Below, piece after piece: positions 23,873-35,058 of a stretch of DNA of 64,000 nucleotides. The notes beneath the pieces were generated by a model that was not told where the DNA came from, did not search any database, and saw only the letters and a program-made list of their open reading frames with translations. The stretch is from contig JAQQWL010000015.1 in NCBI GenBank assembly GCA_038363925.1, forward strand, positions 1 through 64,000. Direction: 5' to 3'. The translations under genes were made by a program, and so were the position numbers. Source of the DNA: Apiospora phragmitis (Eukaryota; Ascomycota; Sordariomycetes; Amphisphaeriales; Apiosporaceae). The first letter of the stretch is position 1. Each line of letters starts with the position of its first letter.

Positions 23873-26000
23873 ATGCCGGACCACCACTCCGGACCCACCA
23901 CGACCACCACCCCCATGACTCAACAACCACATCCCGACTGCCCCGCATCGGCCTCCTCGTCCACCGAGACGTCTCCAGCGCCGCACCGCTCCCATACTCC
24001 CCACACCGACATCAACAATAACAACAAGGAAGAGAAGGATGGCCTCCCCGGCGCGGACCAGGCCGCGGCCCTGGACCCGGGCAAGGAGACGCGGACGGCG
24101 GACGGCAGGCCGGTGCTCGGCGAAGCGGACGCCGAGGACGCGCTCTCCTTCAGCTTGCCCGAGTGGCGCAAGTGGACAATCCTCGTCATCATCCTCTTCA
24201 TCCAGACTAGCATGAACTCCAACGCCAGCATGTACGGCTTCGCGGTCGACGGCCTGGCCGAGAAGTACGAGGTCGCGCCCGAGACCGCGCGGCTGGGCCA
24301 GATGGCCTTCCTGGTCGCCTATGCCTTTGGGTGTGGTGAGTCTGTCATCAAAATCTCTTCGTCGGTTACATCATAGAGCAAAGTCGAGGGCGTTGTCGAC
24401 CCCTGAATGTATTAGTGGAAAGCGAAGAGGGGGGAAGAACAACGAGAACATGGAAATACAGGAAGCTGACTAATCGTGCGATTCCTTCAGAGCTCTGGGC
24501 CCCTTGGTCTGAGGAGATTGGCCGCTGGCCGACGCAGCAGGCGTCTCTCTTTCTCGTCAACATCTGGCAGATCTCGTCCGCCCTGAGCCCCACGTTCGGC
24601 GGTGTCATCGTCAGCAGAATCTTGGGCGGTCTATCAACCTCGGGCGGCTCCGTCACCCTCGGCGTGATTGCCGACATGTACCGTCCCGAGGACACTGGCT
24701 TTCAGTATGCCGTGGCCTTTGTCATCCTGTCCAGCGTGGGTGGCTCCCCGGCAGGTGCCGTCATCGGAGGCTTCGTGGGCCAGTACCGCTCCGTGGAGTG
24801 GATCTTCTGGACCCTCCTCATCAGTAAGTCGGATCCTTTCGAGCTCTACTATTGCGCGGAGTATAGTGTGTACTGATCAGTGCATGAGCATAATCAGTGG
24901 GTGGCATCGTCCAGGTCACGCATTTCTTCCTGGTGCCCGAGACCAACCCCTTCATTCTCCTCGACCGCGAGGCCAAGAAGCGCCGCAAGAACGGGCATGA
25001 GGTCTACGGTCCCAACGAGGTCAAGCTGAAGCGTTTCTCGCTGAAGAAGACGGGAAAGATCTGGTGGCGGCCATACTTCATGCTGCTCACAGAGCCCATC
25101 GTCATCTGGCTGTCGTTGCTCAGCGGCTTTTCCGATATGCTGGTGTTCGTTTTCCTCGAGGCATTTACGCCCATCTTCGAGCAGTATGGCTTCGAGACCC
25201 ATCAGATTGGTCTGGCATTCATGGGGTGAGTAATAATTCCAAGATCACGATCCATCTCTGCCACTTTGTCCTTGTTACTGTACTAACGCATATTTCACCC
25301 TCTAGAACTATTGTTGCCTATATCATTGCCTACTTTACCTACCTGCCGGTAATATGTCACCACAACAAGACGAGAAAGATCGACCCTGACCGTCTGTCTC
25401 TCCGAGTCGCGTCTCTGGTGGCTCCTCTGGCTGGCTCCGCTGCTGCCCATCGGCCTCTTCGGCTTCGCCTGGACGAGCTTCGGCCCGGACAAGTCGCACT
25501 GGATTGCGCCCATCATCTTCGCCGCCGTAATCGGTATCGCCAACTACGGCGTCTACAAGTCGTCCATCGACTACATGCTCGCCGCCTACGGCCCCTTTGG
25601 CGCCTCGGCCACGGGAGGCAACGACTTTGCTAGGGACTTCCTGGCCGGTATCGCGGCGCTTTATGCGCATCCTTGTAAGTATTCATTCACCTCACTGCCT
25701 ATCTCAACAGATTTATGAGTTAACGCTGAATCTCCTCCCATAGTTTATGAAAATGTAGGGCCTAAGGAATACCACCTCATCTACCCTTCCACCATACTCG
25801 CGTGCATGGGTGTGCTGTTCATCATCCCCATCTACGTCTTCTACTGGAAGGGCCCGCAGATTCGGCTCAGGAGCAAGTTCGCACAGGAGCTGGAGAAGTC
25901 TCGCCAGGAGAGGCTCTTGCGGAAGAAGCGCAGAAGATCGAGTGCGGCAGCTGGAGAAAAGGCATCGATGCAGCAGGAGCAGCATCTGGAAGATGTCTGA
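23873..26000 (+). CDS. MFS transporter, DHA1 drug:H+ antiporter type, one frameshift
   Basis: Five exons: 23873-24335, 24491-24823, 24898-25226, 25306-25674 and 25744-26000, all GT-AG. An N-terminal cytosolic tail rich in Thr/Pro/His is followed by the LPEWRKWTILVIILFIQTSM entry to TM1. SRILGGLSTSGGSVTLG carries the DHA1 motif-A/C region, and DMYRPEDTGF and GAVIGGFVGQYRSVEWIF follow. The middle loop contains FLVPETNP. In exon 4 one extra base near 25404 shifts the frame between DPDRLS and ESRLWWLLWLAPLLPIGLFG. After it the last membrane segments read normally to a basic C-terminal tail. The family (polyamine/FLU1/TPO1-like) exports drugs or metabolites across the plasma membrane. It is adjacent to CYP51, whose inhibitors are classic DHA1 substrates (context only). 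Confidence 0.85.
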
Positions 26001-26134
26001 TGCGTGTCAAGATAGATCTGAAGGGCTGAATGCTTTTGAGCGCGGCTTTTAGAAGTTCTGTTTTGAATACTGATTGGTTCCTCAATCCTTTCTCCTGTGG
26101 AGGTTATTCACAGATGGAGCTTGTATACGTCGTC

Positions 26135-27021
26135 TTAATAGAACTTCGTGTACCCGACACCCTTGACGAAGGTTTGAGCCCACGGTCCCTGAGCCGCCTC
26201 TTCGGCGAGCTCCATGTAATAGTCCGCATGAGCATCACCGTTAATAGCACCGTACATCGGAGTGCCGTCCGGCTTCCTCTCGTCGGCATAGTAGAACCTA
26301 GGAAAGACCCGCATTGTTAGCCACTAGTTCCGAAACCGGGGTTTCTCCGTGTTACTATTCCTACTCCTACTCATTGAGGACTGTATGACTAAGAAAAGAG
26401 AGAGAGGGGGGTAGAAAGCCGGTTGAACCAGGTAACTTACTTGAACCCCTTATCCTTGTACGCCTCCGCGGCAATCTGGATCATGTGCGCAGCAGCCGAC
26501 TTGCCCATGCCGCTATGGAACAGTGCGCCCATCGGCATCACGTTGGTGCAGTTTCCCGTGTAGATGAAAGTTCGCGCGGCCGAGGCCGGGAGCTCATCGA
26601 ATGCGAGCGCCGCGTGCTTGGCAGCCATGAAGGCGCTGGTGGTGTTGATGGCAAAGTCACGGTTGAAATCTTCCAGAGGAAGCGCAAAGGGGTTGCTTTT
26701 GTCAATACGAGTCCAAGCAGAAGCTGCAGCACACCAGTCAGCTGAGCACAATGCGTACGATACGAGACACCACCTACCATTGTATACCACGACTGACGGT
26801 GGACCAAACTTGGTCTTAACCTTGCCGAAAATGGCGGTGACGGATTCTGGATCGGCCAGATCGCCTTTAATGTGTAGCTCGCTTGCCGTACTGTTCTCTT
26901 CCTTGAGACTCCTGGCTACTAGTGCGATCTTGTATCCTTTCTTCGCAAAAGCACCGGCAACAGACTTTCCAACGTTGGCGCCTTGGCCAAGGATAAGGGC
27001 CACTGGGGATGTAGAACCCAT
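26135..27021 (-). CDS. Atypical short-chain dehydrogenase/reductase
   Basis: Three exons: 27021-26778, 26723-26441 and 26297-26135, giving 229 residues with matching phases. LILGQGANVGKSVAGAF is the Rossmann nucleotide loop, GDLADPESV the adenine-side Asp, and VVYNASAWTR the position of the NAG motif. The usual YxxxK pair is not clear: the region reads ALFHSGMGKSAAAHM, with His where Tyr would sit and the Lys kept. This may therefore be a catalytically altered SDR, as in several fungal small NAD(P)-binding proteins. The C-terminal exon (DGTPMYGAINGDAHADYY) is conserved-looking. Function unknown. Confidence 0.8.
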
Positions 27022-27069
27022 CGTGGAGGATTTGTTTACACAACTGGTAAATGTGTGAATGGGGAAGTT

Positions 27070-27735
27070 GTATAGTGCTCTGTAATCCGTGGAGGGAAGC
27101 TTGGGGATGATAATGCATCAGTATGGCACAGATGTCTGGCATTATATACTCCGAGCAGCTTTGCATTATATGCTGTGTACATAGCTAACACCCAATTCCA
27201 GGCATATTATGCCTGGTCAGCAAAAACACGTTGCCTAGATTGCAACCTATATTGCAACCTTTGCGAAGTGAATCATGACTTCCATGACACGCAACATTAT
27301 CTTGCTTTGCAATCAAACAACTAGCTGGTGGGTTGATTAAGTAATCATGTGTACGCGCTGTGGAATTGATTGGTGTTCTGGATTGCTCGATTTTCTGGGG
27401 ACAGCTGGTAATAAGAGGGCTGATTAATCAAGCCAACTCCAACTTGCAGCTTACAGGCATGTAAGCAATGCTCGTCATACCCCTGGTTTACAACTTCTCT
27501 ATTTCACTAAGCATACTATTTCTGAGGAATAAAGTGTCGCAGAGCTCAAGACCGTGATAGACAAAATAAGCACTGCTTACAACTCCTTTCCGTCGGAATT
27601 CAACAATAAATCAAGAGGGGATAGCAATGCCCAAATGGGCAAATAAACAAGTAATGCTAATCACCACCTGAGTGACTACGGAGCAGTTCAATATAGAGGA
27701 GTTTAAAAATACCATGTATTGTCATTATTCTCTAC
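27070..27735. other. Intergenic
   Basis: About 660 AT-leaning bases upstream of the leftward SDR and downstream of the leftward fusion gene. No gene or repeat was recognised. Confidence 0.35.
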
Positions 27736-29701
27736 CTATTTACCACCGAAGACTAGAAGGCTTTGCACACTGACTCCACCAAAGCCACGCCGAAGTAACA
27801 ACTGTCGACCACGATGAATAGGGAATTCAGCTACGACCAGGACGCTGGTGTCAGTTTGGCTGATCCCAACCTTTCCTAGTAGCTGTAGCACCGCACAGAG
27901 GGTCGCCCCAGAAGCCAATACGTCGTCTACCACCACCACCGACGCGCCTCGGGCGACCACGTCGCGATCCATCGCAATCCGGTCCAACTTCTCCTCCGCC
28001 GCCGCCGTCGCTATCTGTGCCCATCGACGAGATGTAGGATGGCGAAGAATTGGCCACGGACATCGTGGGCGGGGGCAGCTTGCTCTCCTCGCGGATCAGT
28101 GCCAGGGGTACGCCAACGCGGGCGGCCAGCGCCGACGCGAACACGAAGCCGCCGGTCTCGCAGGCCGCGATGTCGTCCACTTTCGCCCAGTCGAAGCCAT
28201 AGTCGAAGTGGGATTGCAGCAAAGATGTGCACAGTGCCAGGCCGCCGGTCCGCTGAGCAATGCCAAGCACATGGCGAAACTCGACACCGAGGCGGGGGAA
28301 GTCGGGGATCGAACGGACCATACACTCCAGCCTCTGCAGTTTGTCGGAGAGGTATGGAAGCAGGTTCAGCTCGGAGAAGGACTCTATCTGCATATCGTTC
28401 TTTCCCACCGCATCGTTCTCGAAGACCAAAGTGGGTCGGTCATACTTCAAATCGGCTGCTACGGTGGTCGGGTTCGAGCCAATGTTGTTGTCATGACCAT
28501 CAGAGACGCTGTTCGAGGAACAATTCCCGCGGCGGGTCTCCCGCGTCTCTTGGCTTGCCTGGACGCGGACCTCGACGACTCTGCTCTCGGGCACCAAGTG
28601 CGAAAAGGCTGCGACGGGGGCCTTGTCTCTCATGCCGGTGATGAGCAACACGTCCACGTCCAAACGCGCCGCCCCGTACACCAGGTTCGAAAAATGCTCC
28701 TCGGGCAGCCGAGGCCGTTCCCGCAACTGATCCCCGAAGAACTTTGTTAACACCGCGCGATGATTTCCCTTGTATGCACGATCATGTAGCAGCCGATTCA
28801 GATCGGCACCAGAAGCCGCCGCGTATTCCCGCTTGGTGGCATCGCTGATGCTAGCCACCCGCGCTTTAGTTTTGCGCTGCCGGTTGATCACACAAGCCCA
28901 CAGGTCGGCGCAATAGCCCTTGCCGGCGCCGCACTCGCCTGTGACCAGGACAACCAGCTTGGGCCGGGTGACAACAGCATGCTGAGTGAAGACCTTCATC
29001 ACTTCAGGTGTGCTGAATATCAGCTTGCCTCGTTGACTCCCGTCATCGTGGCGGCCCAAGTCCCGGCACACTCTACGCTACTCGTACTGGAGGGCCTGAC
29101 CCATTGCTGTATCATTCTGTATAGAAATCCCCGTGACAAAAGCAGCAAAACTGTCCAGTGTTTCATCTTCGTCTTCTATACTGAGGAAGGCTTCGGGAAA
29201 AGAGGCCGTGCGGTGGCATGCCAGACCGTTAACGTCCAGGGTTTCTTCCTGATGAAATACTACCACCATTCCGTCCTTAGGTAAATTAACTAGCATCCCC
29301 AGTGCCTTTTCGATATACTTCCGCTGGGGGCTCATGCCGTACATGCTGTGGCAGAACAGTACGTTCGGCTAAAAGGCGGTGTATCTTGCGATCTTCTGTC
29401 TCTGATGGCCTGGTAGGTATCCAAGTACGCTCTTCGGACCAGGCCCAACCTCGAGGACAGAAATACGATCCCGGGAACTGAGAAGAGGCATGAGCACCTG
29501 ACTTAGTTGAGGGATAATGAATTTTTGGTACGTCGACCATCCTGCGCCCTGCGAGATGCTATCGAAGCCATCGCTGTATTGCGCATCAGAGAGTCGTTGT
29601 GTCAGGGGTGGGTCTGTGCAACAGGCCCTCTGCTTGAGGGCCTGTATGAGGGATGTAAGGGTAGCCATTGTGTATTGGTGAGTGTAGGTACGTTGTTGCA
29701 T
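27736..29701 (-). pseudogene. Three-domain protein: methyltransferase + animal-type phosphomevalonate kinase-like + APRT-like phosphoribosyltransferase, interrupted
   Basis: One frame stays open from ATG 29701 (or 29668) to about 27990 except for two TAG codons at 29371-29369 and 29080-29078. One frame change in a GGC/GGA repeat near 28000 is needed to reach the stop at 27736. Domain 1 (about residues 1-205) has VLEVGPGPKSVLGYLP, a class I SAM-binding motif, and VVVFHQEETLDVNGLACHRT, resembling histamine-methyltransferase-like proteins. Domain 2 (about 215-370) has VVLVTGECGAGKGYCADLW (P-loop) and ISDATKREYAAASGADLNRL, as in animal-type phosphomevalonate kinase (PF04275). Domain 3 has DIAACETGGFVFASALA, IREESKLPPPT and the PRPP-binding VVVVDDVLASGATL of adenine phosphoribosyltransferases. 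No introns. Both ambers could derive from CAG by C-to-T at CpA. The substrate and pathway are unknown. Confidence 0.75.
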
Positions 29702-29709
29702 TTGGTGTC

Positions 29710-31740
29710 GAAGGTGGTGGTGGTGGTCAAGCTAGTTCTCCTGCTTGTATACAATTGGAAAAATGAAAAGAGGTCTCTACCATCGATTTGAAGTCGTTGG
29801 GAATCTTTTGCCTATTTTTCGCATACATTCACTTATTGGGCTCGTTCGCAGTCATCACTATGTGTGTGTATGTGCTCTATTCAATGCCATGATTGCGCAT
29901 CAATATACAAACCCAGGAAGTCAATATAATATATCTGCCTGGCTCTAGGTGCCCAAGCAAGCAGACAATGACTCGGGGTGCTTCATTGCGATCTCCTCCG
30001 GCTTGCTAGAAGCAATAGTACTCAATGTATAATCTCGTTCAGTGTCAAGAAAGATCCTTGCAAGAGATCTTGCTCTTGCAATTAAATGGCCAGTACTCCA
30101 GGACTGTTACTTTTTCTTGATTACACTTGGGTCAGACAAATCCATGGCGGTGATTGAGAGTGATAAATTCGATAAATTGGATGTTCTCTGTCTTAGTAAC
30201 TTGGTTGCAAACCCCCCACAGTCACTCAAGCGCAGTTCTTCCAGTATGAACACGACCGTTAGATCTCCATCTCTGATTGCATAGTTGCACCAACTAAGAA
30301 GCCCTGAAGGTCGAAGGTGGTCTACGGCATCTAAAGCCTGAGTGGAAGGGGAAAACAGCTCCAAGTAATGCGGCTTCTACTCCAAGTACTTTGAACAGGG
30401 GCGAAGATTCTAGATTGTGTACATACCCAGATGTTACTCCCTTATTACTTCATGGTAAGGAAGAGGCTGGATGATATGTAGGCAAAGCCATCGACGTCAT
30501 TGGACTAAATATTGGAGTTCCCGCTGCATCTTGTTGATTTCACTCAAGCTTTTCTTAGGCTCGGACCAACCATGGTTCTCCTGGCCTGTTTCATTCTGGC
30601 TTTCTTATGTGTCCGTCCCTGGATTTTACACTTACTAGCACGGATATACTGAGAGGCTTAGCATAGTGAAGAACAATAAGCAGCCCCTATAGCGGAGCGG
30701 AGCGGTAGTGGAAGTGACCATGCTCCACAAGAGCTGCCGGGCCAACAGCTATGTAGTCCTGAATCAAAGCAACAACAGTGAAAGGCAATGCCATTTTTAG
30801 CCATAAGGCGGTGATGTCATACACAATACTCAGATCAGTTGACGTCCAAGGGACTGCTGGTGCGAATGGAACGAGATGAGGATTGCGATTATCGTAAGAG
30901 CTATTGGGCTACAGCCAGCCACAATCACCGTCTAGCGATCTAGATGCATCTAGTATTCCAAATCCGACTAGTATAGACCCCGGCGTGGAAGCTAGGTAAA
31001 CTTAGTCAATACCTGGACCCAAACTTTCTTCTAGATCGAAATGTTCCTCTCGGCAGGCACCAGAGCACGATGTACATGTCCGTGTTGGGGCCCGCCGGAG
31101 CCAACGGGTGCCAGTACTTCGAGACGTCCATTTGGCGGGCGCGCAACGGGATGCTGAACCTGTCCAGCCGGGTCGCGCTCAAGAGCAGCCCTGTGTCGGG
31201 TGCTAGTGTGCGTGGGGAGTGTCCAATCTATTTTGACGACATCTCGATACAGACGTCTGCCTCCAATGGCCAACTCATCAACAACGGGCAGGTGTAGGTA
31301 AGTAGGTAAGGCAACAACAGCTCAGGCTTCATGCCAACTTGGGCCGGCTTGCTTCATTTTCTTCGTTTGCGGCTGCGCGCAGCGGGGGACCGCGCATATT
31401 AGCATTGTACGTAGGTATGCAACCACTAATCAATTCATGATGTTGCATTTGACCAGCAACATTACCTCAATTTTCATTTTATCAAAGATAGCCGGATTAT
31501 CAAAGATGGCCGGATATGACAAGATGCCAGTTATTGCAGAATAGGAAAGGAAAGCTGAGAGTGCTCTCATGCTGTAGCCACTAAAGTTGGTGACCCCGAC
31601 AAGCTTCTATTCAACCTAATTTAACCTTACCCATGTTTCGGACCTCTCTCATTGCGGGCTGACTGGCTGCCAATCATCCATTGTACAAATATGCATGTGG
31701 TTTTTAGCGATTTGCCATTTACCCTAACCCGTTACTGTGT
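29710..31740. other. Long region without a supported gene
   Basis: About 2 kb. Weak reading frames at 30364-30107 (minus) and 31070-31297 (plus) could be gene fragments but show no firm family motif. A tandem 16-base repeat (ATCAAAGATRGCCGGA) occurs twice near 31487-31514. Nothing else was seen. Confidence 0.35.
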
Positions 31741-31741
31741 A

Positions 31742-32017
31742 CGGAGGTCCCCTTCAAAAGTCTTTACATACCCCTGTCGCCAAGACTGTTCTTAGTGGCC
31801 GTCCAGTCAGCTGGCATTCCAACGTGCACGCACAACTGTACTAGAGCACCGTTTTAGACAGTTTATTCCCTGAACGTAGATATGGATTGGTTAGATCACC
31901 CCTGCTCTATTCCGTCTGGGCTCGTGAGTTCTTTACGGTATAGCGACAGCTGGCATGCAACTGTGCCAAGAAACTTGGCGACAGGGGATACGTAAAGACT
32001 TTTGAAGGGGACCTCCG
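31742..32017. mobile_element. MITE with about 45-bp terminal inverted repeats and TA target duplication
   Basis: The left end begins CGGAGGTCCCCTTCAAAAGT and continues through CTTTACATACCCCTGTCGCCAAG. The right end is its inverted copy with one or two differences, ending GGACCTCCG. Both ends are flanked by TA (31740-31741 and 32018-32019). The interior is about 185 bases with no coding capacity. TA duplication and long inverted repeats point to mobilisation by a Tc1/mariner-superfamily transposase in trans. The arms are nearly identical and not RIP-mutated. Confidence 0.88.
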
Positions 32018-32019
32018 TA

Positions 32020-33159
32020 GAACACTTTGGATGTATTGATGCTTTGCAATAGAGTTGACCAGGCGTTAGTCCAGCACGAGTAAAACCTCCCGTGGCTGAG
32101 TAGAGTTACACGTGGAATCCTGCATTCCGTGTAGGTTCAAAATTTCCGAAACCTTCGTGTTGACATCACATTGCTGCGACCAGGAGAAAGAAAGAAAAAA
32201 AAAACAAGAACTAAACAAAAGGACAAACACTGCTCATTGTTTCAAGGACCACACCTTTAGCGTAGGGCCAAGACGGGACACGGCAAACTGAACGCGTGTG
32301 CGGCGTGCCCACCACACAGCCCACAACGGATAGCTTAGCCGTCAGGTCTTAGCCGCAAGTCCAGGCCCGTTCTAGAGCACCGGGCAAGTAGAAGTTCGAG
32401 AACGAATGCCGTCATGCCACATCGGCTCAATTGACATTTGTGTTTTGTCCGGCCCTGATAGGCCGAGGAGGAGTTGGTCCGGCGCGACAGGGCTGGTGGG
32501 CTGGGGGTTATGAGTAAGATGAGCTGTTCACTGGGTGAAACCAGTGTGATTCAAGCCTTGCCAAGTTTTGCGGTCGCTATGACGTTGGTGACGGCAACTA
32601 AAAAGGGAGGGAAACCCAATTGCACCAATTTTGTTACACCACACAACCCAGGCACTGTAGGTACGCTAGACGCCATTCGCATCGCGCAGATGCGAAAACT
32701 TAACCGGGTGACTATTGATCTCGATTCCGCATGTCCCAGTGTTACCCGACAAGCCTGACAGAATGGGATTGCAAACTGTGCCGACAGCCGATATTTCAAA
32801 TTGTCAAACGCTGTATGTACAAGAGAACATGATGCATCTTGAGCTGTGGTGACGTCAGGCCACTAAAGCCACTGGCTGCTTGCTGTGTGCAAGCTTGCTT
32901 TGCCTGATGAGTTTGCGACCAGTAGCTTATATGTTCGGGGCACCGCAGCTTCGTTCCCACGCACCTTGCTGCTTGTGAACCATCAACCACTCATCACAGC
33001 AACTCACGCCTGACGACTTTGTTCTACCTAGCTATCTACGCGATCAGCTAGCCAGAGGCTGCCTCTGCCTCGTCCTGCCAATTCGACCTTCCGAGCATTT
33101 TCGCAAAGCTCATACCGTTGGGTGATTTGGATATCAGAAAAGAGAAAGATACCGAAAAG
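32020..33159. other. Intergenic upstream of the PAP2 gene
   Basis: About 1.1 kb. Contains a purine-rich tract (AGAAAGAAAGAAAAAAAAAA) near 32190 and a short hairpin (TTCGCATC ... GATGCGAA) near 32676-32697. No gene is supported. Confidence 0.4.
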
Positions 33160-34485
33160 ATGGGTCTCTTCAACAAGCGTACGCGCCAGGAGCCGGCGCA
33201 GCCCCGAGCTGCCAAGCCCAAGCGCGGCGGCCTTTTCGGTGGTGGCAAGAAAAACTCCGCCAACCACGCCGGCGCCCATTACTCAATGGCAAAACGTCCT
33301 ACCTTCGGCCAATGGTTGAAGTTCACATGGCTCGATATTCTCACCATGGCCGCCATGGGTGCCATCGGTCTCGGAGTTTACATGGCCCACCCTGCCCCCA
33401 CCCGATCCTTCGCCGTCCAGTTCTCCGATGGCGAGGTCGTCCACCCCGACTTCGCCTACCCCCTGCGCAAGGAGATCATCCCCATCGTGGCCGCCGCGCT
33501 CCTGGCCGCCTTCATCCCCATCATCGTGATCCTCATCTGCCAGATCCGCGTCCGCTCGTTCTGGGACGTCAACAACGGCGTGATCGGCCTCCTGTACTCG
33601 CTCATTACCGCGGCCGTCTTCCAGGTCTTCGTCAAGTGGCTCATTGGTGGTTTGCGCCCGCACTTCCTCAACGTCTGCAAGCCCGACGTCACCCGCGCCA
33701 GCAACGCCCCAGGCGTCAAGGGCGCCGGCTACAACGGCGCGGGTTTCACCGGCATTTACTACACCTCGGAGATCTGCACGGGCGACCCCAAGGAGATCAA
33801 CGACTCGCTCGAGTCCATGCCCTCGGGTCACACCACCGCTGCCTTCGCCGGCTTCGTGTACCTCTACCTCTACCTCAACGCCAAGCTCAAGGTATTCTCC
33901 AACTACCACCCCGCCATGTGGAAGCTGGTCGTCATCTACGCGCCGATTCTGGGTGCTTGCTTGATTGGAGGTGCCCTTACTATCGATGAGTACCACAACG
34001 TAAGTTGAAACAGAATCTCCCCCTCCTATCCCTATTTCGACCTTCTGGATAGAGAATGGTAGCTCATTGCAATTCAATTATAGTGGTATGATGTGTTTGC
34101 CGGCGCTGTGATCGGAACCGTTATGGCATTCTCTGCTTACCGGATGGTGTACGCCTCCATCTGGGACTTCCGCTTCAACCACATCCCCTTGAACCGCGGC
34201 ACCCCCTTCCCTTACACCGGCGGAGCCGAGCTCGCCCATGCCATGTTCACACGCAAGGCCGGCTGGGGTGGTGGTTCCGTTGGCGCTCACGGCAGCGATA
34301 AGCATATCGGAGGAGAGGGCCACGGCCTTCACAACAACGGCACTGCCACCGACGGTGCCTACAACAACGGTACTTACGGCAATGACGCTGGTATGTCGCA
34401 CTCGCGCAAACCCGTCGGCCACGGAGTTGGCGCTGGCCATGATGCCGGCCACGTCCCCGCCCGCCATGCTGATGATATGGTCTAA
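33160..34485 (+). CDS. PAP2-family phosphatidate/diacylglycerol pyrophosphate phosphatase
   Basis: Two exons, 33160-33999 and 34084-34485, giving 413 residues. The ATG at 33160 was chosen because the upstream extension starts with TTG. The N-terminus is basic, followed by six membrane segments. The three PAP2 catalytic motifs are KWLIGGLRP (motif 1), MPSGHTTAAFAG (motif 2, His as acid) and IDEYHNWYDVFAG (motif 3, nucleophilic His, created by the splice). The C-terminal tail is Gly/His/Asn-rich and low complexity. Homologues (DPP1/LPP1) dephosphorylate lipid phosphates at the vacuole or ER membrane. Intact, and strongly biased to C/G at third positions, suggesting good expression. Confidence 0.9.
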
Positions 34486-34489
34486 TTGA

Positions 34490-35058
34490 TCAAAGCATTG
34501 ATCGCACGCACTCTGTGAGTGGTGTCGGGGTGCTTTATGTGCCCTTCTGCTGGATGTCGCTCTTTTAGGCGATGATAGAAGAAGACCAGCAGTGACGGGC
34601 ACTCGTCTAACGAAAATCACGACAAAGCCTGATGGAGTTGGGTGTTTGCATATTCAGAAGCCGAGTTTGTTTACTAGGAGATACCCGAGATCGTGATAAT
34701 AATTCGACTTTGCAATTCTAAATTATAACGATAAATGTTCTAACTTCGGGCTCTTGATACGTATTTTGCCATATGGTTACTCGTATGTCTGACAAACCAC
34801 AGGGTCAGAATTGTCCTCACTGAGGGGACCCCGTCTTAAGTGCTGAAAGCCAGGGGGGGTGGATGTGGAGTCGGGGGCCGCAGACTGCTGAAGTTCAGCT
34901 GCTGTGCCGCTCCGAGTGTTGCACTGATGAGTCAACCCCGCGATAATGATTCGTCGTGTCTGCCTGGTCAACAGCTAGATACTTCAATAAAGCTTCAAGG
35001 TTATACTTGCTTGAAGGTTGCGATTTCGGACAACATTTTATTCTCCAATCCGCACCCA
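34490..35058. other. Intergenic
   Basis: About 570 bases between two rightward genes. No features recognised. Confidence 0.35.

Noticed and set aside
30107..30364. Minus-strand 85-codon frame resembling a second copy of the methyltransferase part (VVF..EE.L)
   Set aside because: Similarity rests on a handful of residues, it starts with a non-ATG codon, and no SAM motif is nearby. It could be chance or a very old relic.
31070..31297. Plus-strand frame ending IYFDDISIQTS, like a carbohydrate-binding module end
   Set aside because: Too short, no upstream exon or signal peptide found, only one suggestive motif.
33283..34077. 264-codon minus-strand frame opposite the PAP2 gene
   Set aside because: Asp/Val/Gly-rich shadow produced by strong third-base bias; the plus strand carries all three PAP2 motifs.
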